64,000 nucleotides of DNA from Flavobacterium sp. IB48 (GCF_016405855.1 NZ_JAEFCA010000001.1:820170-884169); one strand, 5' to 3'; shown: positions 35,953-45,108, counted from the first letter of the stretch. A program made the numbers and translations. Notes: a model not told the origin generated them from the sequence alone.

Positions 35953-37023
35953 TTAAAGTTTAGCTCTTTCGTATTGTTTTGGCCATTGAATATCGGCATT
36001 TAGTTCTTTAGCAAAATCCAAAGGAAGATTTGGGTTTCTTAAAGATTCTCTTGCGAATAAAATCAAATCGGCTTGACTGTTATTTAAAATCTCTTCAGCT
36101 TGTTTGGCGTCTGTAATTAAACCAACTGCGCCTGTAGAAATTCCCGCTTCTTGTTTCACTTTTTCTGCAAAAGGAACCTGATAACCTGGCCCTAATGTAA
36201 TTTTTTGATGCGAGACCAATCCGCCTGATGAAACATCGATTAAATCTACTCCTTTTTCTTTTAATATTTTAGAAAGCTGTACAGATTCTTCTGGGCTCCA
36301 TCCGTTTTCTGCCCAATCTGTTGCCGAAATTCTAACAAACAATGGCAAGCCTGAAGGCCATTCTGACTGAACCGCTTCTACAATTTCTAATGTGAAACGG
36401 ATTCTGTTTTCAAAACTCCCTCCATATTCGTCTGTTCTTACGTTTGTTAACGGAGAAAGAAATTGATGCAGTAAATAACCATGCGCTGCATGAATTTCTA
36501 TAACCTGATATCCTGCTTCGACCACTCTTTTGGTCGCCGATTTAAAATCTGAAATTACTTTCTGAATTCCATTTTTATCTAACGCTTCTGGAAGAAAGGG
36601 TTCATTATCGTGATACGGAATCGCACTTGGCGCAACGGTCTGCCATCCGCCTTGAGCGAAATCTAACTTTTTATTTCCCAACCACGGAGCCGAAACACTC
36701 GCTTTTCTTCCTGCATGTGCCAATTGAATTCCGGGAATCGAATTTTGAGAAACAATAAATGCATTGATTTGTTTTAGTTTTTCGATATGTTCGTCTTTCC
36801 AGATTCCTAAATCGGCTGGAGATATTCGGGCTTCTGGAGAAACTGCCGTAGCTTCCTGAATAATTAGTCCGGCGCCTCCGCTGGCACGGCTTCCTAAATG
36901 AACCAAATGCCAATCGTTTGCAAATCCGTCAACTGCAGAATACTGGCACATGGGCGAGATTGCAATTCTATTTTTTAAGGTGATATTTTTTATAGTAATA
37001 GGAGAAAATAATTTCGTTGCCAT
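35953..37023 (-). CDS. Old Yellow Enzyme family NADH:flavin oxidoreductase (NamA/YqjM-like)
   Basis: A 356-residue FMN-dependent ene-reductase of the short, thermophilic-like OYE class. The N-terminus LFSPITIKNITLKNRI and the MCQYSA segment with its redox-tuning cysteine (about residue 26) are typical of YqjM/NamA. The conserved substrate-binding His pair is seen in EIHAAHGYLLHQFLSP near residue 175. It reduces activated C=C bonds of enones or similar electrophiles with NAD(P)H. It appears monocistronic. Confidence 0.92.
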   Translation of the reverse strand: MATKLFSPITIKNITLKNRIAISPMCQYSAVDGFANDWHLVHLGSRASGGAGLIIQEATAVSPEARISPADLGIWKDEHIEKLKQINAFIVSQNSIPGIQLAHAGRKASVSAPWLGNKKLDFAQGGWQTVAPSAIPYHDNEPFLPEALDKNGIQKVISDFKSATKRVVEAGYQVIEIHAAHGYLLHQFLSPLTNVRTDEYGGSFENRIRFTLEIVEAVQSEWPSGLPLFVRISATDWAENGWSPEESVQLSKILKEKGVDLIDVSSGGLVSHQKITLGPGYQVPFAEKVKQEAGISTGAVGLITDAKQAEEILNNSQADLILFARESLRNPNLPLDFAKELNADIQWPKQYERAKL

Positions 37024-37187
37024 AAACTTGTAACTTTTAATGAGTTTATACTACCAATGAGTAAGGCAGTGTTCGAAAAGTAAAGTTACGGCATCTTGTT
37101 AAAAAGAGAAATCGAAATGTTTATTAATTAACAAACATTTAAAACCTTAAACACTATCTTGCACTCTTATATTAAAATAGAAAACGC

Positions 37188-37195
37188 TACTTTTG
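37188..37195 (+). promoter_or_regulatory. -7 promoter element for rseP
   Basis: TACTTTTG matches TAnnTTTG, 28 bases before the start. The nearest TTG is 26 bases further upstream, slightly outside the usual spacing. Confidence 0.45.
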
Positions 37196-37223
37196 TGCGT
37201 TAAATACGAATTAAAAACAACAA

Positions 37224-38567
37224 ATGGATATAGTTATCAAACTCTCTCAATTTCTATTGAGTTTATCTTTACTTATTATTCTTCATGAATTAGGGCATTT
37301 TATCCCTGCTAAATTGTTTAAAACTAGAGTCGAAAAATTTTACTTGTTTTTTGATGTTAAATATTCACTTTTCAAAAAGAAAATCGGAGAAACAGAATAC
37401 GGTATCGGATGGCTTCCGCTGGGAGGTTATGTGAAAATTTCTGGAATGATTGACGAAAGTATGGATAAAGAGCAGATGGCGCTTCCGCCTCAGCCTTGGG
37501 AATTTCGTTCAAAACCAGCTTGGCAGCGTTTAATTATTATGCTTGGTGGTGTTACCGTAAACTTTATTCTAGCTTTTATTATCTATATCGGAATGGCGTT
37601 TGCTTACGGAGATACTTATATTGCTAATGCTGATTTAAAAGATGGTGTTGCAATTGAAAATCCTGCAATGCTTAAAGCGGGTTTTAAAACTGGAGATAAA
37701 ATTATTTCTATTGATGGCAAAGCTGTAGAAAATTTTGATAGCGATATGAACATGAATGTGATCATGGCAAAACACGTTTTGATTGAAAGAAACGGACAAC
37801 AGCAAACGATTACTATGCCGACAGATTTTGTTGACCAGCTTTCTAAAACAGAAAAAGGAATGCTTATCGATATCCGTAGACCTTTTGCTATTGGAAAAGT
37901 TGGAGAAGAATCTCCTAACCAAAATTTAAAAGCAAAAGATTTGATTCTTTCTCTTAACGGACAAAAAGTTAAATATTTTGACGAGGCTAAAGCAATCTTA
38001 GCTGCTAATAAAGGAAAAGAAATTTCTGCAGTTGTTTTACGTGATTTAAAAGAAACCCCGCTTAATGTGAAAGTATCTCCAGAAGGAACTTTAGGCGTTT
38101 TTGCTGGCGGTTTAGATATGAAATCTTTAGAAAAACTAGGGTACTATAAAATAAGCACGAAAGAATACGGTTTCTTCGAATCTATTCCGGTTGGTCTTCA
38201 AAAAGGAAAAGATCAATTGGTTGGTTACGGAAAACAATTGAAAATGATTTTTAATCCAGAAACTAAAGCTTACAAACAAGTAGGTGGTTTTGCGGCTATT
38301 TATAACATTTTCCCTAGTTCTTGGAGCTGGGAAGTTTTCTGGTCAATCACAGCTTTATTGTCGATTATGCTTGGTGTTATGAATTTATTGCCAATTCCTG
38401 CTCTTGATGGTGGACACGTGATGTTTTTATTGTATGAAATTGTAAGCGGCAAAAAACCGAGCGATAAATTCCTAGAGAATGCGCAAATGGTTGGTTTTGT
38501 TTTACTTATTTCACTACTACTGTTTGCTAACGGTAACGACATTTACAAGGCGATTGTTGGCAAGTAA
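37224..38567 (+). CDS. rseP: Site-2 intramembrane zinc protease RseP
   Basis: A 447-residue RIP metalloprotease of the inner membrane, which cleaves transmembrane anti-sigma factors and signal peptides. The zinc motif HELGHF is in the first membrane helix (residues 22-27). Two PDZ-like domains lie in the middle (about residues 120-300), and the second ligand motif NLLPIPALDGGH is near residue 386. The length is normal. No rseA or sigma-E gene is adjacent. Confidence 0.95.
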   Translation: MDIVIKLSQFLLSLSLLIILHELGHFIPAKLFKTRVEKFYLFFDVKYSLFKKKIGETEYGIGWLPLGGYVKISGMIDESMDKEQMALPPQPWEFRSKPAWQRLIIMLGGVTVNFILAFIIYIGMAFAYGDTYIANADLKDGVAIENPAMLKAGFKTGDKIISIDGKAVENFDSDMNMNVIMAKHVLIERNGQQQTITMPTDFVDQLSKTEKGMLIDIRRPFAIGKVGEESPNQNLKAKDLILSLNGQKVKYFDEAKAILAANKGKEISAVVLRDLKETPLNVKVSPEGTLGVFAGGLDMKSLEKLGYYKISTKEYGFFESIPVGLQKGKDQLVGYGKQLKMIFNPETKAYKQVGGFAAIYNIFPSSWSWEVFWSITALLSIMLGVMNLLPIPALDGGHVMFLLYEIVSGKKPSDKFLENAQMVGFVLLISLLLFANGNDIYKAIVGK

Positions 38568-38597
38568 AAAAAAGTCAAAAAAAGAGTGAAAATGTTT

Positions 38598-38626
38598 TTG
38601 AGAAACTAAAAATAGTTTTATATTTG
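38598..38626 (+). promoter_or_regulatory. Full-match promoter of tRNA-Asn
   Basis: A TTG at 38598-38600 (in TTTTTG) is followed after 18 bases by TATATTTG at 38619-38626, a full match to the Bacteroidota vegetative promoter, 24 bases before the tRNA. Confidence 0.75.
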
Positions 38627-38650
38627 CACTCGCTAAAAAGAGCAACACTT

Positions 38651-38724
38651 TCCTCCTTAGCTCAGTTGGTTAGAGCATCTGACTGTTAATCAGAGGGTCC
38701 TTGGTTCGAGCCCAAGAGGGGGAG
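38651..38724 (+). tRNA. tRNA-Asn (GTT)
   Basis: A 74-base cloverleaf. The acceptor stem TCCTCCT pairs with AGGGGGA (one G-U pair), the anticodon stem TCTGA/TCAGA encloses CTGTTAA with anticodon GTT at 38685-38687, and the T arm is CTTGG/CCAAG around TTCGAGC. The discriminator base is G and CCA is not encoded. It has its own promoter and terminator. Confidence 0.96.
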
Positions 38725-38733
38725 CTTTAATAG

Positions 38734-38766
38734 ACAAGCCATTCGAAAGAGTGGCTTGTTTTTTTT
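38734..38766 (+). terminator. Terminator of tRNA-Asn
   Basis: The perfect 8-bp stem ACAAGCCA/TGGCTTGT (38734-38741 with 38752-38759) is followed by a run of T residues. Confidence 0.85.
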
Positions 38767-38774
38767 AACGCCTT

Positions 38775-39651
38775 CTAAGGCATTGTTATTGTTGAATATT
38801 AACTCTAGAAAAGCATTTTCTTTTACGGTTCGATAAGTTTTATCATCAAATATCAATTTCTCAGGAAATATCGAACCAATAATCATTTTTTTTAATCTTA
38901 GAATCACTCATTTCATAGTATATACCAACTCCATTTAAAAATGAAATTCCAAATTTCAAATAGGCAGTAAATTCTTTATCAGCTATTTTTAAACTTTCTC
39001 TTTCATCTTTCATCTCATTTATTGCAACTTCATAGTGTTTAATTATGGTCAGAATTCTTGCAATTGGCACTTCAGTCTCTCCAATTGAATCTTCGAGTTT
39101 TATAATTTTAATCTCTAGTGTTTGAATTTCTAAATAAATTTTTCGAATTCTGTTATCTCGAATTTTTGAATTTTCCGAAAACTTACTTTCAAGAATTCTT
39201 AAATATAAATTGTAGACCTCATCTTTTATTTCGAACTTTTTAAGGAAAGTAAAAAAGAACCATGTAACTCTTCTGCTCTCTAACTTCCATTACATCTATT
39301 CCGACAATGATAATAATAAAATTTACCCCCATTTCCCTTAGATGGAGCTCCTGTAAACTTTTTGTCACATTTAGAACACAAAAGTTGTTGACGCAAAGGC
39401 AACATTTCATCATTTAAATTTGTAATGAGAGACTTTCTTTTTTTATCAGACAAAATTGATGCAACTTTTTCAAATATTTCTTCAGAAACTATCCTAGAAT
39501 GTAAGCCATCTACAATTTCCAACAGCTCTTTTTTCCATTCTGGAACAACTATTCTCCCGACATATAAAAAGTTTCTCAACATATTCATAAAGCCTTGCTT
39601 AGAAGTTTTAAGCCCTTTTTTCGCGTCATAGTCCTGATTCCATTTACTTTT
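38775..39651 (-). pseudogene. Decayed large serine recombinase (site-specific integrase remnant)
   Basis: The minus strand encodes the C-terminal part of a large serine recombinase in three frames. From 39651 it reads a KSKWNQDYD segment, the recombinase-domain motif MLRNFLYVGRIVVPEW and a zinc-ribbon (LLCSKCDKKFTG, then YYYHCRNRCN), up to a stop at 39280. A second frame (about 39260-38890) reads a coiled-coil stretch with LKKFEIKDEVYNLYLRILE. A slip in an A-run near 38889 leads to the C-terminus with IIGSIFPEKLIFDDKTYR. The catalytic N-terminal resolvase domain with its active-site serine is missing. Two frameshifts and the truncation make it non-functional. It sits immediately downstream of tRNA-Asn on the opposite strand. 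Confidence 0.85.
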
Positions 39652-40471
39652 TTAGTTCGGTAGATTTTATTAAAATAGTTCTACCATCTCTTACTTTAAT
39701 TTCAATATCCTGAAAAGCACTTTTATTTATAATATCAACAACTTTCGTATTAACATTCAATTTCATTGAACTTTCAATTAAATAAATTTCATCATCAGTT
39801 CGCAGATAGTAAAGCAATTCAAGCTCTTTATGTGTTAGAGTAGTTACCTAGCTGCCATTTGAAAAATCTGTGAAACCATTTTTTGGAAACTCTGTTTGCG
39901 ATATGTCAAGTAAATTAACAGAGATACGAGTAAGTAAGATGAACTTATCGCTTAGATAATTTAAATACTGCGATTTGGACATTAAATTTATTGTACCGTC
40001 ATTATAAATAAGGAGTATGCATGGTTCAACCATCAATGAGTAAACAATCGCATATTTTATTGGGGAAAAATTGGAGGCGTCAATTTTGTTTTCAAATAAA
40101 AAATCTCGAACACTTTTAATTTTTTCTAATCCAGCGTGTTGGACAGTTATATAAAATTTATCAGATGCATCAGCAGCTACTTTATCATAGCCAGGATAGT
40201 CGAAATGATTGAAAATTAAATTAATGTGGCCCTGATTGATGGCATTTATGCTATCTCTCTTTTTTTGAAGATTTCTTATACTTTTTCGCTTCCATACTTT
40301 CGAGTCAGCTCAGCAGGAGGCATGCCAGGTATATTTCTGATCTTCATCATAAATCTGATCAATTTTCCCTATTACAAGATTTCTCTCGTCCATTGTCATT
40401 TCACCTGTTTTACAGCCATAATACCCTAAAAATATAAGTGCAATTAAGATAGTTTTTTTAATATCCTTTAG
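39644..40471 (-). pseudogene. Lipoprotein-like gene with two in-frame stops (DUF6624-like)
   Basis: A single reading frame of about 275 codons on the minus strand is broken by TGA at 40310-40312 and TAG at 39848-39850, and has no clear ATG at its 5' end (about 40471). It would start with a lipoprotein-like signal (ILIALIFLGYYGCKTG) and continues with IDQIYDEDQKY, then YPGYDKVAADASDKFYITVQ. That arrangement resembles DUF6624 proteins, which are often linked to accessory or toxin-type loci. The family match is from memory and only moderate. Its end overlaps the upper edge of the recombinase remnant by 8 bases. Confidence 0.6.
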
Positions 40472-40544
40472 AAAAATTTTATTCTAATAAAACGAATTCT
40501 ACGGCAGAAAACTGGCATATTTTTAAGGGCTTTATCAAACACTA

Positions 40545-42740
40545 TTAATTGCCCAATTCTAATTGATTTCGAACTAAATTAAAATAATTTGATCTAATAT
40601 CAACCAGCTCTTTATGATTTCCCTGTTCAACAATACTCCCGTTTTTCAAGACCACAATATTATCTGCCTTTTTTACAGTTGAAAGACGATGGGCAATTAT
40701 CAGAACCGTTTTGCCTTTAAAAAACTCATGCAAGCGTTCGTGTATGATTTTTTCATTTTCGGAATCAAGAGCAGAAGTTGCTTCATCTAAAAAAATATAA
40801 TGGGGATCCTTGTATACCGCTCTGGCGATTAAAATCCTCTGCTTCTGCCCGCCGGAAATATCATTCCCAGAAGCCCCTATTTTTGTTTTATACCCGAGTG
40901 GAAGAGACAAAATAAAGTCCTCAATATTTGCAATGCTGACCGCTCTCTTTAATCGCTCTTCATCAATAAGTCTATCACTTGTCGCAATATTTCTCTCTAT
41001 GGTATCTGAAAAAATAAAACCGTCCTGCATAACTACGCTGCAGTTTTCTCTCAAATTTTTTGGGGAGATTATATTTATATTTTTATTGTTAAACAATAAT
41101 TCGCCATCACTTGGCAAATAAAATTTTAATAATAGTTTCATCAGTGTAGTTTTCCCGCTGCCGCTGGCGCCTACTATAGCAGTAATTTTCCCCTCAGGAA
41201 TTTTAAAATTAATATTTTTCAGTGCATAAGCTGATTTTGGTCCGTCATACTGAAAACTTACATTTTTGAATGTTATGCCTGTTGGCATAGTATTTCTGTC
41301 AAATAGTTTTTCGTGAATAGTGGGATCTTCTTCAATAATATGATTTTGAACTTCGTTTAATCTCTCAAAACTTAATTTTGCATCCTGAAGTGAGCGAAAA
41401 AAATTGACCAACTGATTAACTGGAGAATTCATCTGCCCGACAATATAGGTAACACTCAGCAGCTCACCTAAACTCATTTTCCCTTTTACAACTAATGTGG
41501 CAGAAAAAAAAGTTACCAGAATATTTTTCAATTGATTAATAAATTCGAAACCAGAAATTTGCAGCTGGTCAATCTTTAAAATACGAATATTTATATTAAA
41601 AAGTTTCTGCTGTATTTTTTCCCACTCATCACGCTTGAAATCTTCAAATTTGTTAAGTTTCATTTCTGCCGCACCGCTTACAATCTCATAGATTGATTCC
41701 TGGTTCTCGCTTCGGTGCTGAAACTTGAAATAATCTAAAATCTGTCTTTTTTTAAGCCAATAAACTGACCATATGATAGATATTACAGTAAGAATTAGAT
41801 AAACAACAAGAATCCAAATGTTATAATAAAAAAGAACACCAAAAAACACCGAAAATGTCACCACTGAAAAGAAAGTAATTAGGCTTTGAGAAGTCAAAAA
41901 ATGCTCAATTCTCTCATTATCCTGAATCCTCTGGCTGAAATCACCCATCATTTTTGAATCAAAAAATTTAACCGGAAGCTGCATCAGTTTTCTTAAAAAC
42001 TCAGAGACAATGGTTATGCTTAGTTTAGATCCCACAATTAGCATCACCCGGTTTCTAATAATTTCAAAAAACAAGGTGCCCAAAAAAACAGATAACTGGC
42101 CAATCAGTATTAGCATTATAAGATCTATCCTTTTTGCACTGATTCCTTCATCTATCAAGCTTTGGGTTAGAAAAGGCAAAACTAATGTCAGACAGCTGCC
42201 AAAAAAAAGCATCAGGACCATCAATGCCAGCTGTTTTTTATAGGGCTTTAAATAATTTATCAAATAGCTGGCAGACAGCCTAATTTCTTCTGGTTCCTTA
42301 TAATCGTAAAACTTATCTGTTGGCTGTAAATATAAGACTATACCTGAGTGTCCGTCAGATATCCACGATTTTCTAAATGCGGATTCACTTAAAGTGATGA
42401 AGCCATGAGCTGGATCTGCAAGATGAAAACGATATTTCTTAGAAAAAAAATTTTGTGTTATTTTTTTAAGAATCACAAAATGATTCTGATTCCAATGCAG
42501 GATACATGGCAGGCTGTCTTTCTCTTCAATAAGCCTCTCAAGTGAAAGCAGGCCTGAAAGCGTTTCGAATCCTATTCCTTGTGCCGCTTCCGTGATGCCA
42601 AATAAAGACACCCCCTCTCTGTTAATATAGGAACGGTCTCTTAAGAACTGCAGAGGGTATTTTTTTTTATAAAAACTGGCGATCATTGACAGGCATGCTG
42701 GTCCGCAATCTGTCTGATCATGCTGGGCAGTAAAAACCAT
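40545..42740 (-). CDS. C39-peptidase ABC transporter (PCAT), RiPP leader-cleaving exporter
   Basis: A 731-residue bacteriocin-type exporter that removes double-glycine leaders and transports the peptide over the inner membrane. The C39 peptidase domain (about residues 1-135) has its catalytic Cys in TDCGPAC (residue 12), His in NQNHFVIL (about 88) and Asp in LADPAHG (about 109). Six membrane helices follow (about 160-440). The ATPase (about 490-731) has Walker A GASGSGKTT, signature ISGGQKQR and Walker B IFLDEATSALD. It begins 14 bases after the maturase stop in the same operon as three precursors with GG leaders. No HlyD-type adaptor or TolC-like channel is in the window. Confidence 0.93.
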   Translation of the reverse strand: MVFTAQHDQTDCGPACLSMIASFYKKKYPLQFLRDRSYINREGVSLFGITEAAQGIGFETLSGLLSLERLIEEKDSLPCILHWNQNHFVILKKITQNFFSKKYRFHLADPAHGFITLSESAFRKSWISDGHSGIVLYLQPTDKFYDYKEPEEIRLSASYLINYLKPYKKQLALMVLMLFFGSCLTLVLPFLTQSLIDEGISAKRIDLIMLILIGQLSVFLGTLFFEIIRNRVMLIVGSKLSITIVSEFLRKLMQLPVKFFDSKMMGDFSQRIQDNERIEHFLTSQSLITFFSVVTFSVFFGVLFYYNIWILVVYLILTVISIIWSVYWLKKRQILDYFKFQHRSENQESIYEIVSGAAEMKLNKFEDFKRDEWEKIQQKLFNINIRILKIDQLQISGFEFINQLKNILVTFFSATLVVKGKMSLGELLSVTYIVGQMNSPVNQLVNFFRSLQDAKLSFERLNEVQNHIIEEDPTIHEKLFDRNTMPTGITFKNVSFQYDGPKSAYALKNINFKIPEGKITAIVGASGSGKTTLMKLLLKFYLPSDGELLFNNKNINIISPKNLRENCSVVMQDGFIFSDTIERNIATSDRLIDEERLKRAVSIANIEDFILSLPLGYKTKIGASGNDISGGQKQRILIARAVYKDPHYIFLDEATSALDSENEKIIHERLHEFFKGKTVLIIAHRLSTVKKADNIVVLKNGSIVEQGNHKELVDIRSNYFNLVRNQLELGN

Positions 42741-42754
42741 AAAGAAATATTGTT

Positions 42755-44050
42755 TTAAGAAATGGCATATAAAAATTTGTCTTTAATAATTTCCAACTTT
42801 TTGTTTTCATCAAAATTATTTACGCAATAATCTACCCCTTTATGTTCGATAGCCTGCTGAGAACATCCCCCGTTACATATTGGAAGTATACTGCAGTCTA
42901 GACAGGGCGGGTTTTTAAATTTAGAATTCATTCTATCCTCAAACTTATCATTCCATTCAATAATACCTTTCTCGTTCAGTTGCCCCTCTTTAGATTTTGA
43001 CTCAAAATCTCTCGCAGTACACTTGAAAACTTCTCCATTATAATTTAAAGTTGCATGATTATTTTTGTCAGCATAACATGAATTTCGCACAGTATCTAAA
43101 TTCATTCCTTTATAAAGGGCATTGAATCCTTTTTCCCGAAACAGATCCACAATGCCCTGAACATCTGCATGAATATCCTTTTTCTCCTGCCAGACCTCAT
43201 GAAATGAAAAATTTAGAAACTTCTTATCTGTATCTGTCAGATTAATAAAATCATCAATAATCTGTGGTAGCGTTTCGATAGTTTCCTCAGAAATATTTAA
43301 TCTTACACTTACCGTAAAAGCATTTTTTATAGCTAAAATAATGTTTGCCACTATTTCATCGTACGACCCTTTTTCTTTCGAAACATATCGCACTTTATTA
43401 TGTCTCTCCCTGTGTCCGTCTAAAGTGATCTGGAAATAATTCACGCCATAAGCTCTGCATGAATCAAGCATTTTTTGGCTAATTAACAAACCATTAGTGG
43501 TGAAACCTGAAGTAAAGCCAATTTTCCTTTCCTGCATTTTTGGATAAATCTCTTCAAGAAGTGGCAAAACTGTTTTATCAAAATAAAGCAAAGGCTCTCC
43601 ACCAAACCAGCTTAGATGGAAATATTCTAAATTTTTCTTTTCAGCCAATAAATTATCAACAAATTTTATCACTGATAAAATCGTTTCCTGAGACATTTTA
43701 GATGCTTTTATATGGGTTTCGTAGCAGTACCAGCATTTAAAATTGCAATTCATGGTTGGATTGACAGTCAGCTGATAAAAAGATTCATTTTCCCTGTCGA
43801 TCTGCCGAACCAGATTTTTTACATTTTCAATTTCGTCGGTTTCGTTTTCTACTAAAAACCCTTTTTCAATTAGATGAGTATGGAAATCCGGATGGATATT
43901 AAATAGCTCCTCAAAATCGTCCTCTCTTCTTGAAGCTTGAAACAATTCAAAAAGTTCTGGATCCAAAAGAACAAATTCATTTGAAAATGCATTATATCCG
44001 ATTTTTTTATCCTCATAATTAAAAAAATTATTGAATTTGCTGTACTTCAT
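42755..44050 (-). CDS. Radical SAM/SPASM peptide maturase
   Basis: A 431-residue radical SAM enzyme that should modify the Cys-rich precursors encoded just upstream. The N-terminal 90 residues look like a peptide-binding (PqqD/RRE-like) region. The radical SAM motif CNFKCWYC (CxxxCxxC) is near residue 102. The C-terminal SPASM domain carries the exact CX2CX5CX3C pattern (CLDC, then C, then C in NGGC) near residues 386-399 and a final Cys in YC, so it should hold two auxiliary clusters. Enzymes of this group form thioether or other side-chain links. It resembles maturases of the GG-Bacteroidales type as I remember them. The exact modification is unknown. Confidence 0.9.
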   Translation of the reverse strand: MKYSKFNNFFNYEDKKIGYNAFSNEFVLLDPELFELFQASRREDDFEELFNIHPDFHTHLIEKGFLVENETDEIENVKNLVRQIDRENESFYQLTVNPTMNCNFKCWYCYETHIKASKMSQETILSVIKFVDNLLAEKKNLEYFHLSWFGGEPLLYFDKTVLPLLEEIYPKMQERKIGFTSGFTTNGLLISQKMLDSCRAYGVNYFQITLDGHRERHNKVRYVSKEKGSYDEIVANIILAIKNAFTVSVRLNISEETIETLPQIIDDFINLTDTDKKFLNFSFHEVWQEKKDIHADVQGIVDLFREKGFNALYKGMNLDTVRNSCYADKNNHATLNYNGEVFKCTARDFESKSKEGQLNEKGIIEWNDKFEDRMNSKFKNPPCLDCSILPICNGGCSQQAIEHKGVDYCVNNFDENKKLEIIKDKFLYAIS

Positions 44051-44072
44051 AATGATAATTTTTATTTAATTA

Positions 44073-44104
44073 TTGGCATAGAGACAATAAAATCTCTATG
44101 CCAA
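44073..44104 (-). terminator. Hairpin between precursors and maturase (attenuator-like)
   Basis: A perfect 12-bp stem TTGGCATAGAGA/TCTCTATGCCAA lies between the last precursor gene and the maturase. On the minus strand no strong T-run follows (AATAATTAAATAAAAATT), so part of the transcripts may read through to the enzyme genes. Confidence 0.7.
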
Positions 44105-44144
44105 CATAATTATTAAAATCTTATAGATTGTATAAGAGCTTGAT

Positions 44145-44351
44145 TTAACTGCATGAAGAAGTATTTGTACACTCAACGTTTCCGCCTCCGCATGTTCCAT
44201 TGGTGCAATAATCATTTACCCCTGGCGCCTGCTTTCCTCCACGAATTTTAGCCATTTGAGATTCGTCCAATGATGCAAATCCTCCGCTTAAGACACTTTT
44301 CGAATTGATTTTTAATGTCTTTAGATTCTCAATTTTTATAATTGACTTCAT
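44145..44351 (-). CDS. Cys-rich RiPP precursor peptide 1 (GG leader)
   Basis: A 68-residue precursor. The leader ends in the motif GGFASLDESQMAKIRGG (about residues 23-39), whose final Gly-Gly is the expected C39 cleavage site. The core is about 29 residues and begins KQAPG. It has four Cys with spacing x4, x6, x5 and the short motif C-T-N twice, plus many Asn, Gly, Ser and Thr. This is the pattern of radical-SAM-modified Bacteroidota peptides (TIGR04149-like from memory). It is followed by a hairpin and then the maturase. Confidence 0.85.
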   Translation of the reverse strand: MKSIIKIENLKTLKINSKSVLSGGFASLDESQMAKIRGGKQAPGVNDYCTNGTCGGGNVECTNTSSCS

Positions 44352-44408
44352 AGATTTAGATTTTATTAAAATTAATTTTACAGTAATTTTTTTTTCGTTT
44401 TATAGCTA

Positions 44409-44615
44409 TCAGCATACTCCGTTTGAGCATACTCCATTAGATTCGCCAGCACATGATGCGTTTGAGCATGCACTGTTCGTACAATCTGGAGGCATCTTAC
44501 CGCCCTTTATTTTGTACAGTTGAGAATCAGTCAATGAAGCGAATCCTCCTGAAAGTCCGCCATTTTTATCCTGTTTTAAGGCAGGCAGTTTCCCTGCATT
44601 TTTATTTGTTTTCAT
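44409..44615 (-). CDS. Cys-rich RiPP precursor peptide 2 (GG leader)
   Basis: A 68-residue precursor with the leader motif GGFASLTDSQLYKIKGG ending near residue 39. The core of about 29 residues begins KMPPD and carries five Cys with spacing x4, x4, x7, x4, including C-T-N once and C-S-N twice. It ends in Cys. The leader sequence upstream of the conserved block differs from the other two, which shows that the block GGFASL..SQ..KI.GG is what the enzymes recognise. Confidence 0.85.
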   Translation of the reverse strand: MKTNKNAGKLPALKQDKNGGLSGGFASLTDSQLYKIKGGKMPPDCTNSACSNASCAGESNGVCSNGVC

Positions 44616-44702
44616 AAAAATTATTAATGAATTAAAACTCCATATCTTTTAAGTCTTCAGAATTTTTTTCGGACTTTTCATCTATAAATTTTTTCGTTTT
44701 TA

Positions 44703-44897
44703 TTAACAGCTTGCATTGGTGCATGCTCCATTATCTCCATTGCAGTTTCCTTTATTATCGCAAACAACATTGCTTTCAGGCGCTTGCTTACCGCCTCGTA
44801 TTTTATTCATCTGGCTAACATCCAAAGATGCAAAACCGCCCACTAATAATCCATTTTCTGTTTTAAGTCCTGGAATTTTTTTTAATCTTTTCTTCAT
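44703..44897 (-). CDS. Cys-rich RiPP precursor peptide 3 (GG leader), first of the operon
   Basis: A 64-residue precursor with the leader block GGFASLDVSQMNKIRGG ending near residue 36, and a core of about 28 residues that begins KQAPE. The core has four Cys with spacing x5, x6, x4 and contains C-D-N and C-T-N, ending in Cys. It is the promoter-proximal gene of precursor 3, precursor 2, precursor 1, maturase, exporter. The upstream region (44898-45108) has no exact TAnnTTTG element on the minus strand. Confidence 0.85.
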   Translation of the reverse strand: MKKRLKKIPGLKTENGLLVGGFASLDVSQMNKIRGGKQAPESNVVCDNKGNCNGDNGACTNASC

Positions 44898-45108
44898 TTT
44901 ACATAGTTTTTAAATTATTTATATAATCAGCATTTAACCCAGCTGCTCAGGCATAATTCATTATAAAAACTTCATAATTGCAAAACTGATATCCCTAAAT
45001 TTGAGATGCAGATAACTATCTCCGTATTTTTAATCAAAAAAATGCGGAAGCAATACAGCGTATCTTTTTTATAAAAAAGTCTATGTCAAGCTTAAAACAT
45101 CAGCAGAA

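Noticed and set aside
38686..38907. Open frame on the minus strand running through tRNA-Asn
   Set aside because: Its first part is the C-terminus of the decayed recombinase; the remainder is only the antisense of the tRNA and its terminator.
40310..40312. In-frame TGA as selenocysteine or recoding site
   Set aside because: A second stop (TAG at 39848) and the missing start codon point to a pseudogene instead.
44616..44702. A further small peptide in the gap between precursors 3 and 2
   Set aside because: A short frame ending in DEKSEKNSEDLKDMEF exists but has no start codon and no GG leader block.
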